The notes beneath the pieces were generated by a model. That model had not been told where the DNA came from. It saw nothing but the letters and a program-made list of their open reading frames with translations, and ran no database searches. Below are positions 25,205 to 35,445 of a DNA stretch of 64,000 nt, one piece after another. A program made the translations under genes and the position numbers. The DNA comes from Actinomyces sp. UMB0138 (GTDB taxonomy: Bacteria > Bacillota > Negativicutes > Veillonellales > Veillonellaceae): NCBI RefSeq assembly GCF_002849225.1, contig NZ_PKMC01000002.1, forward strand, positions 62,001-126,000, written 5' to 3'. Numbering within the stretch: the stretch's first letter is position 1; each line of letters starts with the position of its first letter.

Positions 25205-25277
25205 AGTTTTCGCATGTTGAAAGGTGCATGTTCCCTATGGCTCTTCTTTTCAAGCAAAATTCTTGTCTATTTTTCCC

Positions 25278-25298
25278 GAGGGCGAGCACGCCGCCCTC
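25278..25298. repeat. Short inverted pair of GAGGGCG
   Basis: GAGGGCG (25278-25284) and CGCCCTC (25292-25298) are perfect complements around a 7-base loop. They lie between the start of the hypothetical gene and the end of pckG. It could act as a secondary terminator for pckG. The arms are the window-wide motif in opposite orientations. Confidence 0.55.
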
Positions 25299-25354
25299 CC
25301 CGGGCGATTCTGACGTCTTGTTCGCGCCCGCCGACGGGGCGCGGGCGGACATAG

Positions 25355-25388
25355 AGAGGGGCCGGTAGGTTTCCCTGCCAGCCCCTCT
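25355..25388 (-). terminator. Probable terminator of pckG
   Basis: AGAGGGGC (25355-25362) and GCCCCTCT (25381-25388) form the outer stem, extended inward by GG/CC and AGG/CCT with a small mismatch. It lies 26 bp beyond the pckG stop on the minus strand. There is no clear T run. Confidence 0.6.
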
Positions 25389-25414
25389 GCTAGCTATCTG
25401 GAGGAGACTAGATG

Positions 25415-27268
25415 CTACTTCTTGGCGGCGGCGATGCGATCGCGCAGTGCCTGCAGCTCATCGAGGATGGGCTGAGGAACCTTGTCGCCAAACTGCTCGA
25501 AGTACTTTGCAGTATCTTCAGCTTCAGCTTCCCAAGCTTCGGGATCGATGGTGTACATCTTGTCCCATTCTTCCTTGCCTAGGCCAGTGCCCTCGAGGTT
25601 GAAGTCCTCGAACTTCGGGTACAGACCGGTGACGCCCTCGATGGCATCTACCTGGCCGGAAGCACGGCGGACGATCCAGTCCAGAACGCGGGAGTTGTCG
25701 CCGTATCCTGGCCAAATGAACTTGCCGTCTTCATCCTTACGGAACCAGTTGACCTGGTATACCTTCGGGAACTTGTCGCCCAGCTTCTGCTGCATCTCGA
25801 GCCAGTGGCCCCAGTAGTCGGCCATGTTGTAGCCACAGAACGGAAGCATTGCGAACGGGTCGTGACGCAGCGAACCAGCCTTGACGTCAGTTGCCGCAGC
25901 GGTGACCTCGGAGGACACGTTTGCGCCAATGAAGACGCCGTGTGCCGGGGTGTACTGCTCTGCAACTAGCGGCACGTTGGTAGCGCGGCGGCCACCGAAC
26001 AGGATTGCGTCGATCGGGACACCCTGAGGTGCTTCCCAGTCGGGGCAAATGATCGGGCACTGCGAAGCAGGCACGGTGAAACGGGAGTTCGGGTGTGCGG
26101 CCTTCTTGCCAGCCTTTGCGTCCTCGGGCGTGTAGTCATTGCCCTGCCAGTCGATCAGGTGATCGGGCAGCTCAGCGTCGATGCCCTCCCACCAAACATC
26201 GCCATCGTCGGTCAGTGCGACGTTGGTGAAGATCGAGTTGGCGCGCGCAGTGTCCATTGCCATCGGGTTGGTCTTGTAAGAAGTACCGGGGGCAACACCG
26301 AAGAAGCCAGCCTCGGGGTTGATGGCGTACAGGCGGCCATCCGGGCCCGGACGCATCCATGCGATGTCGTCGCCAACGGTTTCTACCTTGTAGCCCTCGA
26401 TGGTCGGCTGCAGCATTGCCAGGTTGGTCTTGCCACATGCCGACGGGAACGCGGCGGTGACGTGGTACTGGTTGCCAGTTGCCTCTTCAGTCAGGCGCAG
26501 GACCAGCATGTGCTCTGCCATCCAGCCGTCGCGGCGGCCCATGGTCGACGCAATACGCAGAGCGAAGCACTTCTTGCCCAGCAGTGCGTTTCCGCCGTAA
26601 CCGGAACCGTAGGACCAGATCTCGTTGGCTTCGGGGAAGTGAGTAATGTACTTCTCGTCATTGCAAGGCCAAGCAGTGTCTTCCTGGCCCTCTTCCAGAG
26701 GAGCACCAACGGAGTGAACTGCGGGAACCCACGGCTTGCCTTCGGCGATCAAATCCAGTGCCTTGGCACCCATGCGGGTCATGATGCGCATCGAGCAGAC
26801 TACGTAAGGCGAGTCAGTAATTTCGATGCCGAGCTGAGAGATTGGGCCACCAAGCGGACCCATCGAGAAGGGAACCACGTACATGGTGCGGCCCTTCATA
26901 GCCCCACGGAAGACGCCCTTTTCACCGATCAGGGTTTCCTTCATTTCCTTCGGATCTGCCCAGTGGTTGGTGGGGCCAGCGTCCTCTTCCTTTTCCGAAC
27001 AGATGAAGGTGCGCGACTCGACGCGAGCCACGTCGGAGGGCAGCGAACGAGCGAGGAAGCAGTTCGGGCGCTTTTCCTCATTGAGCTTGGTGAGCATCCC
27101 GGTCTTCACCATCATCGAGGTTAGGCGATCCCATTCTTCCTGGGAACCGTCAGAGAACTCGACAGATTCAGGTGTGGTGATTTCGGCAATCTTTGCAACC
27201 CACTGCACTACTTCTTCGGGTGCATTAGCCGGAGCAGCGGCCTGGATGTCCTTTGCGGTAACGGTCAT
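25415..27268 (-). CDS. pckG: Phosphoenolpyruvate carboxykinase (GTP)
   Basis: 617 residues, the usual size for GTP-type PEPCK. It begins [19 protein letters not shown] at ATG 27268, with AGGAGG at 27281-27286 as ribosome site. A longer in-frame extension to 27493 is unlikely to be translated. Key motifs are [15 protein letters not shown] with the hyper-reactive cysteine, [15 protein letters not shown], and [12 protein letters not shown]. It interconverts oxaloacetate and phosphoenolpyruvate in gluconeogenesis. It is divergent from katA across a 321-bp control region. Confidence 0.97.
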   Translation of the reverse strand: MTVTAKDIQAAAPANAPEEVVQWVAKIAEITTPESVEFSDGSQEEWDRLTSMMVKTGMLTKLNEEKRPNCFLARSLPSDVARVESRTFICSEKEEDAGPTNHWADPKEMKETLIGEKGVFRGAMKGRTMYVVPFSMGPLGGPISQLGIEITDSPYVVCSMRIMTRMGAKALDLIAEGKPWVPAVHSVGAPLEEGQEDTAWPCNDEKYITHFPEANEIWSYGSGYGGNALLGKKCFALRIASTMGRRDGWMAEHMLVLRLTEEATGNQYHVTAAFPSACGKTNLAMLQPTIEGYKVETVGDDIAWMRPGPDGRLYAINPEAGFFGVAPGTSYKTNPMAMDTARANSIFTNVALTDDGDVWWEGIDAELPDHLIDWQGNDYTPEDAKAGKKAAHPNSRFTVPASQCPIICPDWEAPQGVPIDAILFGGRRATNVPLVAEQYTPAHGVFIGANVSSEVTAAATDVKAGSLRHDPFAMLPFCGYNMADYWGHWLEMQQKLGDKFPKVYQVNWFRKDEDGKFIWPGYGDNSRVLDWIVRRASGQVDAIEGVTGLYPKFEDFNLEGTGLGKEEWDKMYTIDPEAWEAEAEDTAKYFEQFGDKVPQPILDELQALRDRIAAAKK

Positions 27269-27589
27269 AACTTTGTTCAGCCTCCTGAGCCTTGAAAGGG
27301 GCGTCAGCGTCAACGCCCGATGACATGTTCTATCTTTGCAGACGAAAATAACTTTTGCACCGGGCAGAAGTCCCTGATTTGCGCCGCTCATTAAAAACTT
27401 GCCATCGTCGTTGCATAAACCCCACTGCGTAGGGAAGGAAAAGTTCACGACCAGCGTTTGTAAAGGTGCAGGCCACAATGTGTTCCACGGCATTGTTCTG
27501 CATCACAGGAACATTCTAGATAGTTTGAGATTGTCGCTAAAGGCGAAATTTTAGTAGCAAAAATATTCCACTAAATGAACGGAGTTGTC
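27269..27589. promoter_or_regulatory. Divergent control region of pckG and katA
   Basis: The 321 bases hold the pckG ribosome site (27281-27286) and, before katA, an AT-rich stretch near 27500-27575 likely to contain the katA promoter. A short GGAG lies just before ATG 27590. No clear FurA, OxyR or CatR operator is visible by eye, and no RNA gene. Confidence 0.45.
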
Positions 27590-29044
27590 ATGCCCAAGAA
27601 CCCAGAAAAGAACCCTACAGGGGACTTTGGTGCCCCTGTAGTGTCCGAGGAGCACTCGCTGACCGTGGGCCCGGACGGCCCAATCGTGTTGCACGACGTT
27701 CACCTGGTGGAGTCGCTGGCTCACTTCAACCGCGAGAACGTTCCGGAGCGGCGCCCTCACGCTAAAGGGTCGGGGGCGTTTGGCGTTTTCGAGGTAACCG
27801 AGGACGTTTCGAAGTACACTCACGCAGACTTCCTGCAGAAGGGGAAGAAGACCCCGATGCTCGCTCGCTTCTCTACTGTAGCTGGCGAGATGGGATCGCC
27901 TGATACGTGGCGTGACGTGCGCGGATTCTCGCTCAAGTTCTACACGCAAGAGGGTAACTTCGACATGGTGGGCAACAATACTCCCACCTTCTTCATGCGC
28001 GATCCGCTGAAGTTCCCCCACTTCATCCGCTCGCAAAAGCGCCTACCCGACAGGGGCTTGCGCGACAACAACATGCAGTGGGATTTCTGGTCCCTGTCCC
28101 CCGAGAGCGCCCACCAGGTGTCCTACCTTATGGGGCCACGCGGCATTCCGAAATCCTACCGGCACATGAACGGATACTCCTCCCACACTTACTCGCTGAT
28201 CAATTCCGAGGGCGAACTGTTCTGGGTGCGCTGGCACTTCCACACCGAGCAGGGCGTGCAGAACTTGACCAACGACGAGGCCGAAAAATTGGCCGGATCC
28301 GACCCCGACTTCCACAGGCAGGACCTATTCGAAGCCATCGAACGGGGCGAATACCCATCGTGGCGCGTAGACTTCCAGATCATGCCTTACGAGGAGGCGA
28401 AGACCTACCGCTTCAATCCCTTCGATCTTACGAAGACCATTTCTAAGAAGGATTACCCGCTAATCCCGGTCGGCAAGTTCACGCTGAACCAGAACCCGAC
28501 CAACTTCTTCACCCAGATCGAGCAGGCAGCATTTGCGCCCTCGAACATTGTTCCGGGCACGGGCCTATCCCCAGACAAGATGCTGCTGGGACGCGCATTC
28601 GCCTACGCGGACGCCCAGCGCAACCGCATTGGCACTAACTACGCGCAGCTGCCGGTGAACCGCCCAGTTGTAGACACGAACGCCTACACTTTCGACGGGC
28701 AGATGGCATTCGAGGACTCCGGGGATGCTCCGGTATACGCACCCAATTCGTATGGCCGAGACTGGGGGCAGGCCGGAGGCGTAGACGAAGCCTCTTGGCA
28801 GAGCGACGGAGAACTGGTCCGCAGCGCCGCCACCTTGCATTCCGAGGACGACGACTTCAGCCAGGCTCACGACTTGGTGCGCAATATTTACACCGACCAG
28901 GAGCGCGCTGACCTGGTGGACACCGTAGTCGGCATGCTGAACGAAGGGCAGGGCAAGGAGCCCGTCCTCACTAACGTGATCAAGTACTGGAAGAACATTG
29001 ACCAGGAAGTAGGCGCCGCCATCGAGAAGGGCTTGCGCGCCTAG
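27590..29044 (+). CDS. katA: Monofunctional haem catalase
   Basis: About 484 residues, a small-subunit clade catalase. The distal histidine is in [11 protein letters not shown] (near residue 55), with the asparagine in [14 protein letters not shown]. The proximal haem tyrosine is in [14 protein letters not shown] (near 338). It decomposes hydrogen peroxide in the cytoplasm. ATG 27590 has a GGAG just upstream, so it is preferred to ATG 27575. Tandem terminators follow, so katA is probably monocistronic. A MarR gene lies downstream on the same strand with its own promoter. Confidence 0.97.
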   Translation: MPKNPEKNPTGDFGAPVVSEEHSLTVGPDGPIVLHDVHLVESLAHFNRENVPERRPHAKGSGAFGVFEVTEDVSKYTHADFLQKGKKTPMLARFSTVAGEMGSPDTWRDVRGFSLKFYTQEGNFDMVGNNTPTFFMRDPLKFPHFIRSQKRLPDRGLRDNNMQWDFWSLSPESAHQVSYLMGPRGIPKSYRHMNGYSSHTYSLINSEGELFWVRWHFHTEQGVQNLTNDEAEKLAGSDPDFHRQDLFEAIERGEYPSWRVDFQIMPYEEAKTYRFNPFDLTKTISKKDYPLIPVGKFTLNQNPTNFFTQIEQAAFAPSNIVPGTGLSPDKMLLGRAFAYADAQRNRIGTNYAQLPVNRPVVDTNAYTFDGQMAFEDSGDAPVYAPNSYGRDWGQAGGVDEASWQSDGELVRSAATLHSEDDDFSQAHDLVRNIYTDQERADLVDTVVGMLNEGQGKEPVLTNVIKYWKNIDQEVGAAIEKGLRA

Positions 29045-29054
29045 TTCCTTCCCT

Positions 29055-29121
29055 GCGCACTGGACGGGTAGATACAGTGCGCCTTTGCCCCTGGGGTGCG
29101 ACAGAGCCGCACCCCAGGGGC
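29055..29121 (+). terminator. Tandem terminators of katA
   Basis: Hairpin 1: GCGCACTG (29055-29062) with CAGTGCGC (29075-29082), followed by CTTTG. Hairpin 2: GCCCCTGGGGTGCG (29087-29100) with CGCACCCCAGGGGC (29108-29121), a perfect 14-bp stem with a 7-base loop, followed by AATCCTTTC. They begin 11 bp after the katA stop. Confidence 0.85.
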
Positions 29122-29207
29122 AATCCTTTCTGAACGACTTTTATTTGTAGGGCAGCGAACCATGCCCGAGATGCGGCTATTCAGGTTTTCGAGGCCACCC
29201 AAAAAGG

Positions 29208-29274
29208 CAAGCACTTGACAGTCATAATTTCAGCCCGTATGTTTTATAGCAAGTACTTGATAGTCAAGTGCTTG
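29208..29274 (+). promoter_or_regulatory. marR promoter with three CAAGYRCTTG operator-like palindromes
   Basis: TTGACA (29215-29220) and TATGTT (29238-29243) are 17 bp apart, an excellent sigma-70-type promoter. Three 10-bp sites follow the form CAAGYRCTTG: CAAGCACTTG (29208-29217, overlapping the -35), CAAGTACTTG (29250-29259) and CAAGTGCTTG (29265-29274), the last two on the likely transcript start. Placement over -35 and start suggests autorepression by the MarR protein encoded next. Confidence 0.75.
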
Positions 29275-29292
29275 TCATTTATAGGAGTTCGC

Positions 29293-29994
29293 ATGGTAAA
29301 CGAAAACAACACCTCGCCAGAACGTCACTGCCCTGACGCTAACGGCGACAGGAACGAGAATCCTCCCTTCCCCGGATCGGACGGGGAAGATCTGCGCGGT
29401 CAGGTAGCTGCAAAGCTCCGCTACATCTCTATGTGGCAGATGCACAAGCGCCGCGGGCGCGGCGACGGACGCGCTCCTTGGGCTGATCCAAGACACGGTC
29501 AGGGCCGCGTCTTGGCACTTCTGGCAATGAAGGACACAATGACCCAGAAGGAGCTCACCTACCTGCTAGGAATGTCCAGACAAGGTGCCGCCGAGCTAAT
29601 CTCGAAGCTGGAATCGAAAGGCCTACTAAAACGCACCCCCTCAGAATCTGATCGGCGCGCAATGGACATATCACTGACAGAAGAGGGCGCGAAAGCTAGC
29701 CAGGAACAAAAAGAGCAGCCTTCTTGCGAAGAACAGATCTTCGACGTACTGACCGAAGAGGAACTGACCGACCTAGTTTCCTACCTGGAACGGATTACGC
29801 AGAAGATAGAAGATTTAGACCCCAAGTTCGCTAAGCGTGTGCGGTGCGCTCGCACCGATTTTGAGCGCGGCCACGGCCGCTTCGGCCACCCACACATGGG
29901 TGCCCGCGGTTTTGATGGCCCACATGAAGGGCCGATGGGCTTCGGCCGCACAGGCTTTCGGAAGCACCACTGCCGCAAGCGACACTGGCACTAA
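29293..29994 (+). CDS. MarR-family regulator with histidine-rich C-terminal tail
   Basis: 233 residues from ATG 29293, preceded by AGGAG at 29283-29287. The winged helix is plain: MTQKELTYLLGMSRQGAAELISKLESKGLLKR, then SESDRRAMDISLTEEG. The last 45 residues are rich in His, Gly, Phe and Arg (GHGRFGHPHMGARGF, ending KHHCRKRHWH). That tail could sense or store a metal, or bind nucleic acid. It is outside the usual MarR fold. Three palindromes in its own promoter suggest autoregulation. Its other targets are unknown; katA upstream and the convergent peptide transporter are neighbours only. Confidence 0.85.
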   Translation: MVNENNTSPERHCPDANGDRNENPPFPGSDGEDLRGQVAAKLRYISMWQMHKRRGRGDGRAPWADPRHGQGRVLALLAMKDTMTQKELTYLLGMSRQGAAELISKLESKGLLKRTPSESDRRAMDISLTEEGAKASQEQKEQPSCEEQIFDVLTEEELTDLVSYLERITQKIEDLDPKFAKRVRCARTDFERGHGRFGHPHMGARGFDGPHEGPMGFGRTGFRKHHCRKRHWH

Positions 29995-30032
29995 ACAAAG
30001 TGGGCTTCCCCGTTTGGCCGGGGAGCCGACAT

Positions 30033-30080
30033 AAATATTGGCCCTCGACAGGAGCTTTTACCTGTCGAGGGCCAATATTT
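30033..30080. terminator. Bidirectional terminator with perfect 20-bp stem
   Basis: AAATATTGGCCCTCGACAGG (30033-30052) and its exact complement at 30061-30080 enclose an 8-base loop (AGCTTTTA). The stem ends are A/T-rich on both sides, giving a T run in either direction. It separates the convergent marR and POT genes. A weaker GC hairpin lies just before it at about 30003-30028. Confidence 0.92.
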
Positions 30081-30097
30081 TCAGTTACCGGAACCGA

Positions 30098-31591
30098 CTA
30101 TTCGGCGCTTTCGTTCATCCCAGCGTTGATGTGGCGTCCAATCCACGGAGTCAGGCATGCCAGGATCAGGGTGAAGACCAAGGAAACAATGCCGGTGCCA
30201 ACGAACACGGTGGTGTTCGACAGGTTGCCGGTATGCTGCAGCACCTGGGCGGTGATTGCCTGGCCCGAGGCCGAAGATAGGAACCACAGTGCCATAGCCT
30301 GGCTCTTGAACGCTCTAGGCGCCAGCAATGTGGTGGCTGCTAGCCCCACGGGAGACAGGCACAGCTCGCCGACAGTCTGGATTACGTAGGTGAAGGCGAG
30401 TACCCACCAGGGCGATTTTCCGCCGGAATAGACGCTGGCCCATGCACCCAACCAGATGAAGGACAAGGAGGCGAGCGCCAAGCCAATCGTGAATTTCACG
30501 GCGGTGGGGACGCGGCCACCTACCCTGGTCCACAGGGCTGCGAACAGGGGCGATAGCAGCACGATGAACATCGGGTTGATGGACTGGTACCACTCGGGGT
30601 TGATGGTGATGCCGGCTACTGCCAGGTTGGTGTCGTCTTTGGCGAATGCGGCCATCGAGGACGCAGCCTGTTCGAAGATCATCCAGAACAGCATTGCAGC
30701 TACGAACAGCGGGATGAAGGCGGACAGTCGCGAGCGCTCCTCGACAGTCACCTTCTTGGAGCGGAACATGACTACGAAGTAGCAGATAGGTGCGGCCAGA
30801 GCCAGCAGGGTTAGCGAGTCGATCGCATTGACCAACCAGTCCTTGCCGGTAACCAGGTGCACCAGAACCAGCACCAGGGCCAGGCCAGCAACGATGCCTA
30901 CTACCAGCATCCACAGCCGGGAACGTTCACTCTGCGATAGCGGGTTGGGAACGTCATCGACGGTGGGGTTCAGGTACTTGCGCCCCTGAATGTAGAAGAC
31001 GAGGGCGATGGCCATGCCTACTGCGGCCACCGAGAAACCTGCGTGGTAGCCGCCCCAGTTGCGGGCGGCGGCGACGATGAACGAGGAGATGAATGAGCCA
31101 ATGTTGATGCCCATGTAGAAGATCGAGAAGCCGGCCTCACGCTTAGGATCGTCGTCGTGGTACAGGTTTCCGACCATTGCCGAAATGTTCGGCTTTAGCA
31201 GGCCGGTGCCCAGGGCCACCAGGATGATGCCTATGTAGGACATCGTGGCAAATGGGATGGCCAGGCAGATGTGGCCGGCAATAATGACTAGTCCGCCGTA
31301 CAGGGTGGACCGGCGCGGCCCCCACACGCGGTCTGCGAACCAACCGCCCAGGACGGACAGTAGGAACACCGAAGCTGAATAGATCTGTGCCAGCGACTGG
31401 CCGATCGCATCGTCAAGGGCCAGCCCACCGTTCGCCAGCGTGTCTACCAAGTAGTAGAGCAGGATGGCTCGCATCGAGTAGTAGCTGAACCGCTCAAATG
31501 CTTCGGTGGTAAATAGTGGCATCAGCCCTAGGGGATGCCCGAAAAATCGTTTGCCTGGGGGATTCCACTGTGACTCGGCGACGTTCGCCAT
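30098..31591 (-). CDS. POT/PTR family proton-dependent oligopeptide transporter
   Basis: 497 residues with about 14 membrane helices. The family signature ExxERFxYY appears as EAFERFSYYSMRAI. A second block reads GLLKPNISAMVGNLYHDDDPKREAGFSIFYMGINIGSF, the PTR2 signature. These carriers import di- and tripeptides with protons. The start is ATG 31591, and the 154-bp region upstream holds its promoter. It ends at the shared terminator with marR. Substrate range cannot be predicted further. Confidence 0.93.
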   Translation of the reverse strand: MANVAESQWNPPGKRFFGHPLGLMPLFTTEAFERFSYYSMRAILLYYLVDTLANGGLALDDAIGQSLAQIYSASVFLLSVLGGWFADRVWGPRRSTLYGGLVIIAGHICLAIPFATMSYIGIILVALGTGLLKPNISAMVGNLYHDDDPKREAGFSIFYMGINIGSFISSFIVAAARNWGGYHAGFSVAAVGMAIALVFYIQGRKYLNPTVDDVPNPLSQSERSRLWMLVVGIVAGLALVLVLVHLVTGKDWLVNAIDSLTLLALAAPICYFVVMFRSKKVTVEERSRLSAFIPLFVAAMLFWMIFEQAASSMAAFAKDDTNLAVAGITINPEWYQSINPMFIVLLSPLFAALWTRVGGRVPTAVKFTIGLALASLSFIWLGAWASVYSGGKSPWWVLAFTYVIQTVGELCLSPVGLAATTLLAPRAFKSQAMALWFLSSASGQAITAQVLQHTGNLSNTTVFVGTGIVSLVFTLILACLTPWIGRHINAGMNESAE

Positions 31592-31745
31592 GTTGCCTCC
31601 GCGATTGGGAACAATTTCAGATTTGCCTTACTATACCCACATTTCGGCAATATCTGTACTTTACATTCCGTTGAAGGAGGCTATTTCGACGCAAAACTTT
31701 CTTTAAAGTTAGTTAGCGTCCGTCACAATTTACCCCTACTTTTGG

Positions 31746-33386
31746 TTACAGTCCGCAGGCCGCACTGACCTCGGCGCGAACCCGCTCTAGCCGCTGTTTT
31801 GCGGCTAAATAGGGCACTTCGTCGCCTGCGGGCAACACTACTTCCAGGTAGCACTTGAGCTTCGGTTCGGTGCCCGAAGGACGGATCACTACCCGGTCGT
31901 TAGCTTCGGTTTGCAAAATTAGAACATTTGCGGGCGGCAGCGTGTCAGTGCCGCCGGAAAGATCCTCGATCTTATTTACTGCCGCTCCAGCGAGGGCGGC
32001 GGGCGGGTTTTCGCGGAGGCGCTCCATTGCCCGCTCAATTTCTGGGAGCGAGTCGACTCGGAAGGTCAGCGGCGCGGTTTGGTACAGGCCGAAGCGGCGG
32101 GCTAGCTCGGCGAGCGCGTCTTGCAAAGTCTTGCCCGCGTCTTTCTGTTTGGCGGCGAGCCTTGCAAAGGCTACCGCCGTGGCAATTCCGTCCTTGTCGC
32201 GCACTAGGGCAGGTGCCGGGCAATGGCCGATGGCCTCTTCGTAGCCGTAGAGCAGGTTTGGGGTACGCGCTATCCACTTGAAGCCGGTCAGAGTTTGCAC
32301 GAAGTTCAGCCCGTTAGCGCGCGCGATCTCTCCGAGCAGACGCGAAGACACGATCGAAGTTGCCAGGGTGCCGCTACCTCCTTGCTCCGCAACGGCGTTT
32401 CCTAACAGGGCTCCGGCTTCATCCCCTGACAGTTGCCTAAACCCCTGGCCAGCAGGGATTGCAACAGCGCAGCGATCCGCATCCGGATCTACCGCTATGA
32501 TCAGGTCGGCACCAACCTGGGTTGCGGTTTCGAATGCCAGGTCTAGCGCTCCGTCCTCTTCCGGATTGGGGAAGGCGACGGTCGGGAAGTCAGGGTCGGG
32601 ATCTGCCTGCGCAGCCACCACAGTTACGTCGGCGAAGCCGGCGCGCTGCAACGCCTTTCGGCACAGGGTGCCGCCTACCCCGTGCATGGGGGTAAGCACG
32701 ATCTTTAGATCATGCTGCGGCGAGGGCGTCGCCACCGCTCGCAAGTATTCTTCGGCCACGTCCACGGCCACTATCCCCTGCCGCGAGCGCGGCACCTGGT
32801 GCGCGGGCTTGGCACCAGCAATGGCCTCCGCGATTTGGGCGTCGGCGGGGGGAATGATCTGCACTCCCTGAGCTGGACCGGTGGCGATTCGGCCGCCAAG
32901 GTAGACCTTGTAGCCGTTGTCGCGGGCAGGATTGTGCGAGGCAGTCACCATAACTGCCGCGTCGGCACCCAACTTCCGCACGGCGAAGGCGGTGATGGGC
33001 GTGGGCTGTGCGGGGGCCAGCTTGAGCGCTTGGCCGCCGGCCGCGCTAACGACCTCGGCGGCTGCTTCGGCAAATTGGGCAGAGCCGTATCGCGCATCGC
33101 ACCCAATCACTACCTTCGGTGTCGCAACTTTGCTGTTCAGCCACGCCATCAGCCCGGCGGTAGCGCGCACCACTACCGCTTCGTTCATGCACGATTCGCC
33201 GGGGCCGAGGGCGCCGCGCAACCCCGCAGTGCCAAACTGCAAAGGCCCAGAAAAGGCATCCTTCAGCTGGCCTTTTGCATCTTCGTCCCCAGCCTGGGCG
33301 GCCTCTATGAGCCGGAGTAGTTCTTCCTTGGTGGCCGGGTCGGGATCTGCCTGTGCCCACTGTTTCGCCCTGGCTACTAGCTGCAT
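31746..33386 (-). CDS. Alpha-D-phosphohexomutase superfamily enzyme, probable phosphopentomutase role
   Basis: 546 residues. The phosphoserine loop is TASHNPARDNGYKVY, the metal-binding loop DPDADRCAVA, the sugar-binding loop GYEEAIGH and the phosphate site RPSGTEPKLKCYLE. By sequence it is a PGM/PMM-type mutase. It is the last gene of deoD-MFS-deoC-this gene, one base overlapping deoC. No deoB is present in the operon, so it may act on (deoxy)ribose-1-phosphate, giving deoC its substrate. That role is inference. Phosphoglucomutase is the alternative. Confidence 0.85.
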   Translation of the reverse strand: MQLVARAKQWAQADPDPATKEELLRLIEAAQAGDEDAKGQLKDAFSGPLQFGTAGLRGALGPGESCMNEAVVVRATAGLMAWLNSKVATPKVVIGCDARYGSAQFAEAAAEVVSAAGGQALKLAPAQPTPITAFAVRKLGADAAVMVTASHNPARDNGYKVYLGGRIATGPAQGVQIIPPADAQIAEAIAGAKPAHQVPRSRQGIVAVDVAEEYLRAVATPSPQHDLKIVLTPMHGVGGTLCRKALQRAGFADVTVVAAQADPDPDFPTVAFPNPEEDGALDLAFETATQVGADLIIAVDPDADRCAVAIPAGQGFRQLSGDEAGALLGNAVAEQGGSGTLATSIVSSRLLGEIARANGLNFVQTLTGFKWIARTPNLLYGYEEAIGHCPAPALVRDKDGIATAVAFARLAAKQKDAGKTLQDALAELARRFGLYQTAPLTFRVDSLPEIERAMERLRENPPAALAGAAVNKIEDLSGGTDTLPPANVLILQTEANDRVVIRPSGTEPKLKCYLEVVLPAGDEVPYLAAKQRLERVRAEVSAACGL

Positions 33387-34036
33387 TAGTCCGCCATTTC
33401 CTGCAGGATTTTTGCCGACGCCGATAGGCCTAGGCGGGTGGCTCCTGCGGCCACCATTTTCTGTGCTGCTTCGGCGGTGCGAATGCCTCCGGAGGCTTTT
33501 ACCCCGGCCTTGCCGGCCACAGTCTGAGCTATCAGTGCCACGGCGTGTTCGCTAGCGCCCCCGGCTGGGTGGAATCCGGTAGAAGTCTTTACGAAATCAG
33601 CGCCAGCGGCTACAGCGGCCTCACAGACCGCCACGATCTGCTCGTCGGTTAGGGCTGCTGATTCTATGATCACTTTCAGCACCGCGGCGGGGATGGCAGC
33701 GCGCACCTGCGCAATTTCGTCCTCGACCTGGGCGTAGTTCCCCGCCTTGGCGGCACCCACGTTGATCACCATGTCCACTTCTTCGGCGCCGTCGCTGACG
33801 GCCTGCGCCGCCTCTGCCGCCTTGATCTGCGGCTTTACGGCCCCGGAGGGGAAGCCGCAGACGGTGGCCACGTGCACGCCCTCGGGAACAGAAAGGGGAA
33901 GCGCCGAGGGCGAAACGCACACGGAATAGGTGCCCAGCTGGGCGGCCTCCCTGCCTAGAGCCTCGAAGTCCGCGGGGGTTGCTTCAGGCTTCAGCAGGGT
34001 GTGATCGATCATGCGAGCTAATTCCGAACGTTTCAC
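33386..34036 (-). CDS. deoC: Deoxyribose-phosphate aldolase
   Basis: 216 residues, normal for DeoC. It begins [11 protein letters not shown]. The Schiff-base lysine lies in [11 protein letters not shown], with a second catalytic lysine in [12 protein letters not shown] and the aspartate in [10 protein letters not shown]. It splits deoxyribose-5-phosphate into glyceraldehyde-3-phosphate and acetaldehyde. It overlaps the MFS gene by four bases and the mutase gene by one, showing tight translational coupling in a nucleoside-degradation operon. Confidence 0.96.
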   Translation of the reverse strand: MKRSELARMIDHTLLKPEATPADFEALGREAAQLGTYSVCVSPSALPLSVPEGVHVATVCGFPSGAVKPQIKAAEAAQAVSDGAEEVDMVINVGAAKAGNYAQVEDEIAQVRAAIPAAVLKVIIESAALTDEQIVAVCEAAVAAGADFVKTSTGFHPAGGASEHAVALIAQTVAGKAGVKASGGIRTAEAAQKMVAAGATRLGLSASAKILQEMAD

Positions 34037-35445
34037 TTTTCCTCCTGTAGGGTCCGGCGCTGCCGGTTCCGCTTTTCAATTCGAGCCATGTTCGTATCGG
34101 CAACCACGTAGATGATGGCACCGACCAGGGCTATCGCAGCCAGGATAAACATGACTGCAGCGTATCCGCCCGTGCTCCCGAGCTCCCCGGGAAGCTCCAG
34201 GTGCAGGTCGGCCAGCTTCGCGCTGTAGGCAATGCCCAGCGGAATAGCGATGTTCACAGTCAAGTTGTAGAAGCCAACGGCAATGCCAGATTGTTCGCCG
34301 GGAATCTTTGCCAGCGCAGACGACAGCAGCGGGGCATACATCAGGGCGTAGCCGCACGCGAACAGCAGCGAGGACACGACGAACACTGCCGGGGATGCCT
34401 TCATGAAGAAGCCCATGAGCAGCAGCGCAATCACAATCGAGGCGGCCGCAGTGTAGATCGCTTTGCGGGTAGACAGCAGCTGGCCGATCTTGCCGGAGGC
34501 CACCCCCACCAGGATGGCGCCAACATAGCCGGGCGCTAGCAGCAGGGACGCGCCCGCCGCCTTGTACCCGTGCACCTGCTGTGCGATGGCGGGGAACAAC
34601 ACGATGAAGCCGAGCTGCACCGAGTAGACGATGAACACGAACACCAGCGCCCAGATGTAGCGCCCGTTCCGGAAGAAGCGGGGGTGCACTAGCGCCGAGG
34701 GCGACTTGGCTACGTGCAGGGCAAACAGGACGATGCCTAGAAGAGTGGGTGCCAGCCAGACGATCTTGAACTCCTGCATGAACATGATCAGCGAGGAGGC
34801 GAAGATGGCGATCAGTGCCAGGCCAATCCAGTCCACCTTGCCGGTTTGCAGTTCTTCGTCTGCGGGGACGGTACGCAAAATGATCGGAATGGCGAACACC
34901 AGGATCAGCGGTATTGCAAACATGGCAGTCCAGGACACGTAGGTGGCCATGAAACCGCTGGCCAGCGCCCCAAAGAGGGTAGATGCCTGGAACGCGGCAG
35001 TCGAGAAACCAAGGTAGGTTTTCTGCTGCGCCTCACTCAGCTGCTTCGTCACGTAGATGACGTACAGCGTTTCCGCCGCAGCCAGGCCCGCAGTCTGCAC
35101 GATGCGTCCCAGCAGCACGAGCGGCCACGAAGCCTGCCCTAGGAATCCCAGGAGGGACCCCACGATAGCCAGCGTAATGCCCGCCAACATCAGGGTGCGG
35201 ACGGGCACGAAGTCTGACAGCGCCGCGTAGACAACGGCGCCGATACCGATCAGGATGCCCGCCAAGGATGCTTGCAGCGACACCTGATTCAGGCTCAGGT
35301 GCAGCGCCTGGCCCATCGATGCCGTCATGAACTTGAAACCATTGTCAATGATCAGGCTGAACACGAACGTGAACAGCATGATCGGCACCGCAGCCTCCGG
35401 CGAGGGCGACCTCTTTAGTTTTGCGCTCTTAGTTGCCGCAGTCAC
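34033..35445 (-). CDS. MFS transporter, probable nucleoside permease
   Basis: 470 residues with 12-14 membrane helices, beginning after a basic head ([13 protein letters not shown]). The loop after span 2 reads [10 protein letters not shown], a weak form of the MFS signature, and the layout resembles drug:proton antiporter members with 14 spans. Four-base overlaps with deoD upstream and deoC downstream put it inside the nucleoside operon, so nucleoside uptake is the likely task. That is inference from position, and export cannot be excluded by sequence. Confidence 0.8.
   Translation of the reverse strand: MTAATKSAKLKRSPSPEAAVPIMLFTFVFSLIIDNGFKFMTASMGQALHLSLNQVSLQASLAGILIGIGAVVYAALSDFVPVRTLMLAGITLAIVGSLLGFLGQASWPLVLLGRIVQTAGLAAAETLYVIYVTKQLSEAQQKTYLGFSTAAFQASTLFGALASGFMATYVSWTAMFAIPLILVFAIPIILRTVPADEELQTGKVDWIGLALIAIFASSLIMFMQEFKIVWLAPTLLGIVLFALHVAKSPSALVHPRFFRNGRYIWALVFVFIVYSVQLGFIVLFPAIAQQVHGYKAAGASLLLAPGYVGAILVGVASGKIGQLLSTRKAIYTAAASIVIALLLMGFFMKASPAVFVVSSLLFACGYALMYAPLLSSALAKIPGEQSGIAVGFYNLTVNIAIPLGIAYSAKLADLHLELPGELGSTGGYAAVMFILAAIALVGAIIYVVADTNMARIEKRNRQRRTLQEEK

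Noticed and set aside
26093..27124. Open frame of 343 codons on the + strand
   Set aside because: It lies antisense within pckG, which has unambiguous motifs. The translation has no recognisable family and follows from the high-GC codon pattern of the other strand.
27269..27493. N-terminal extension of PEP carboxykinase to 27493
   Set aside because: The extension has no similarity to PEPCK, and a good ribosome site lies before ATG 27268.
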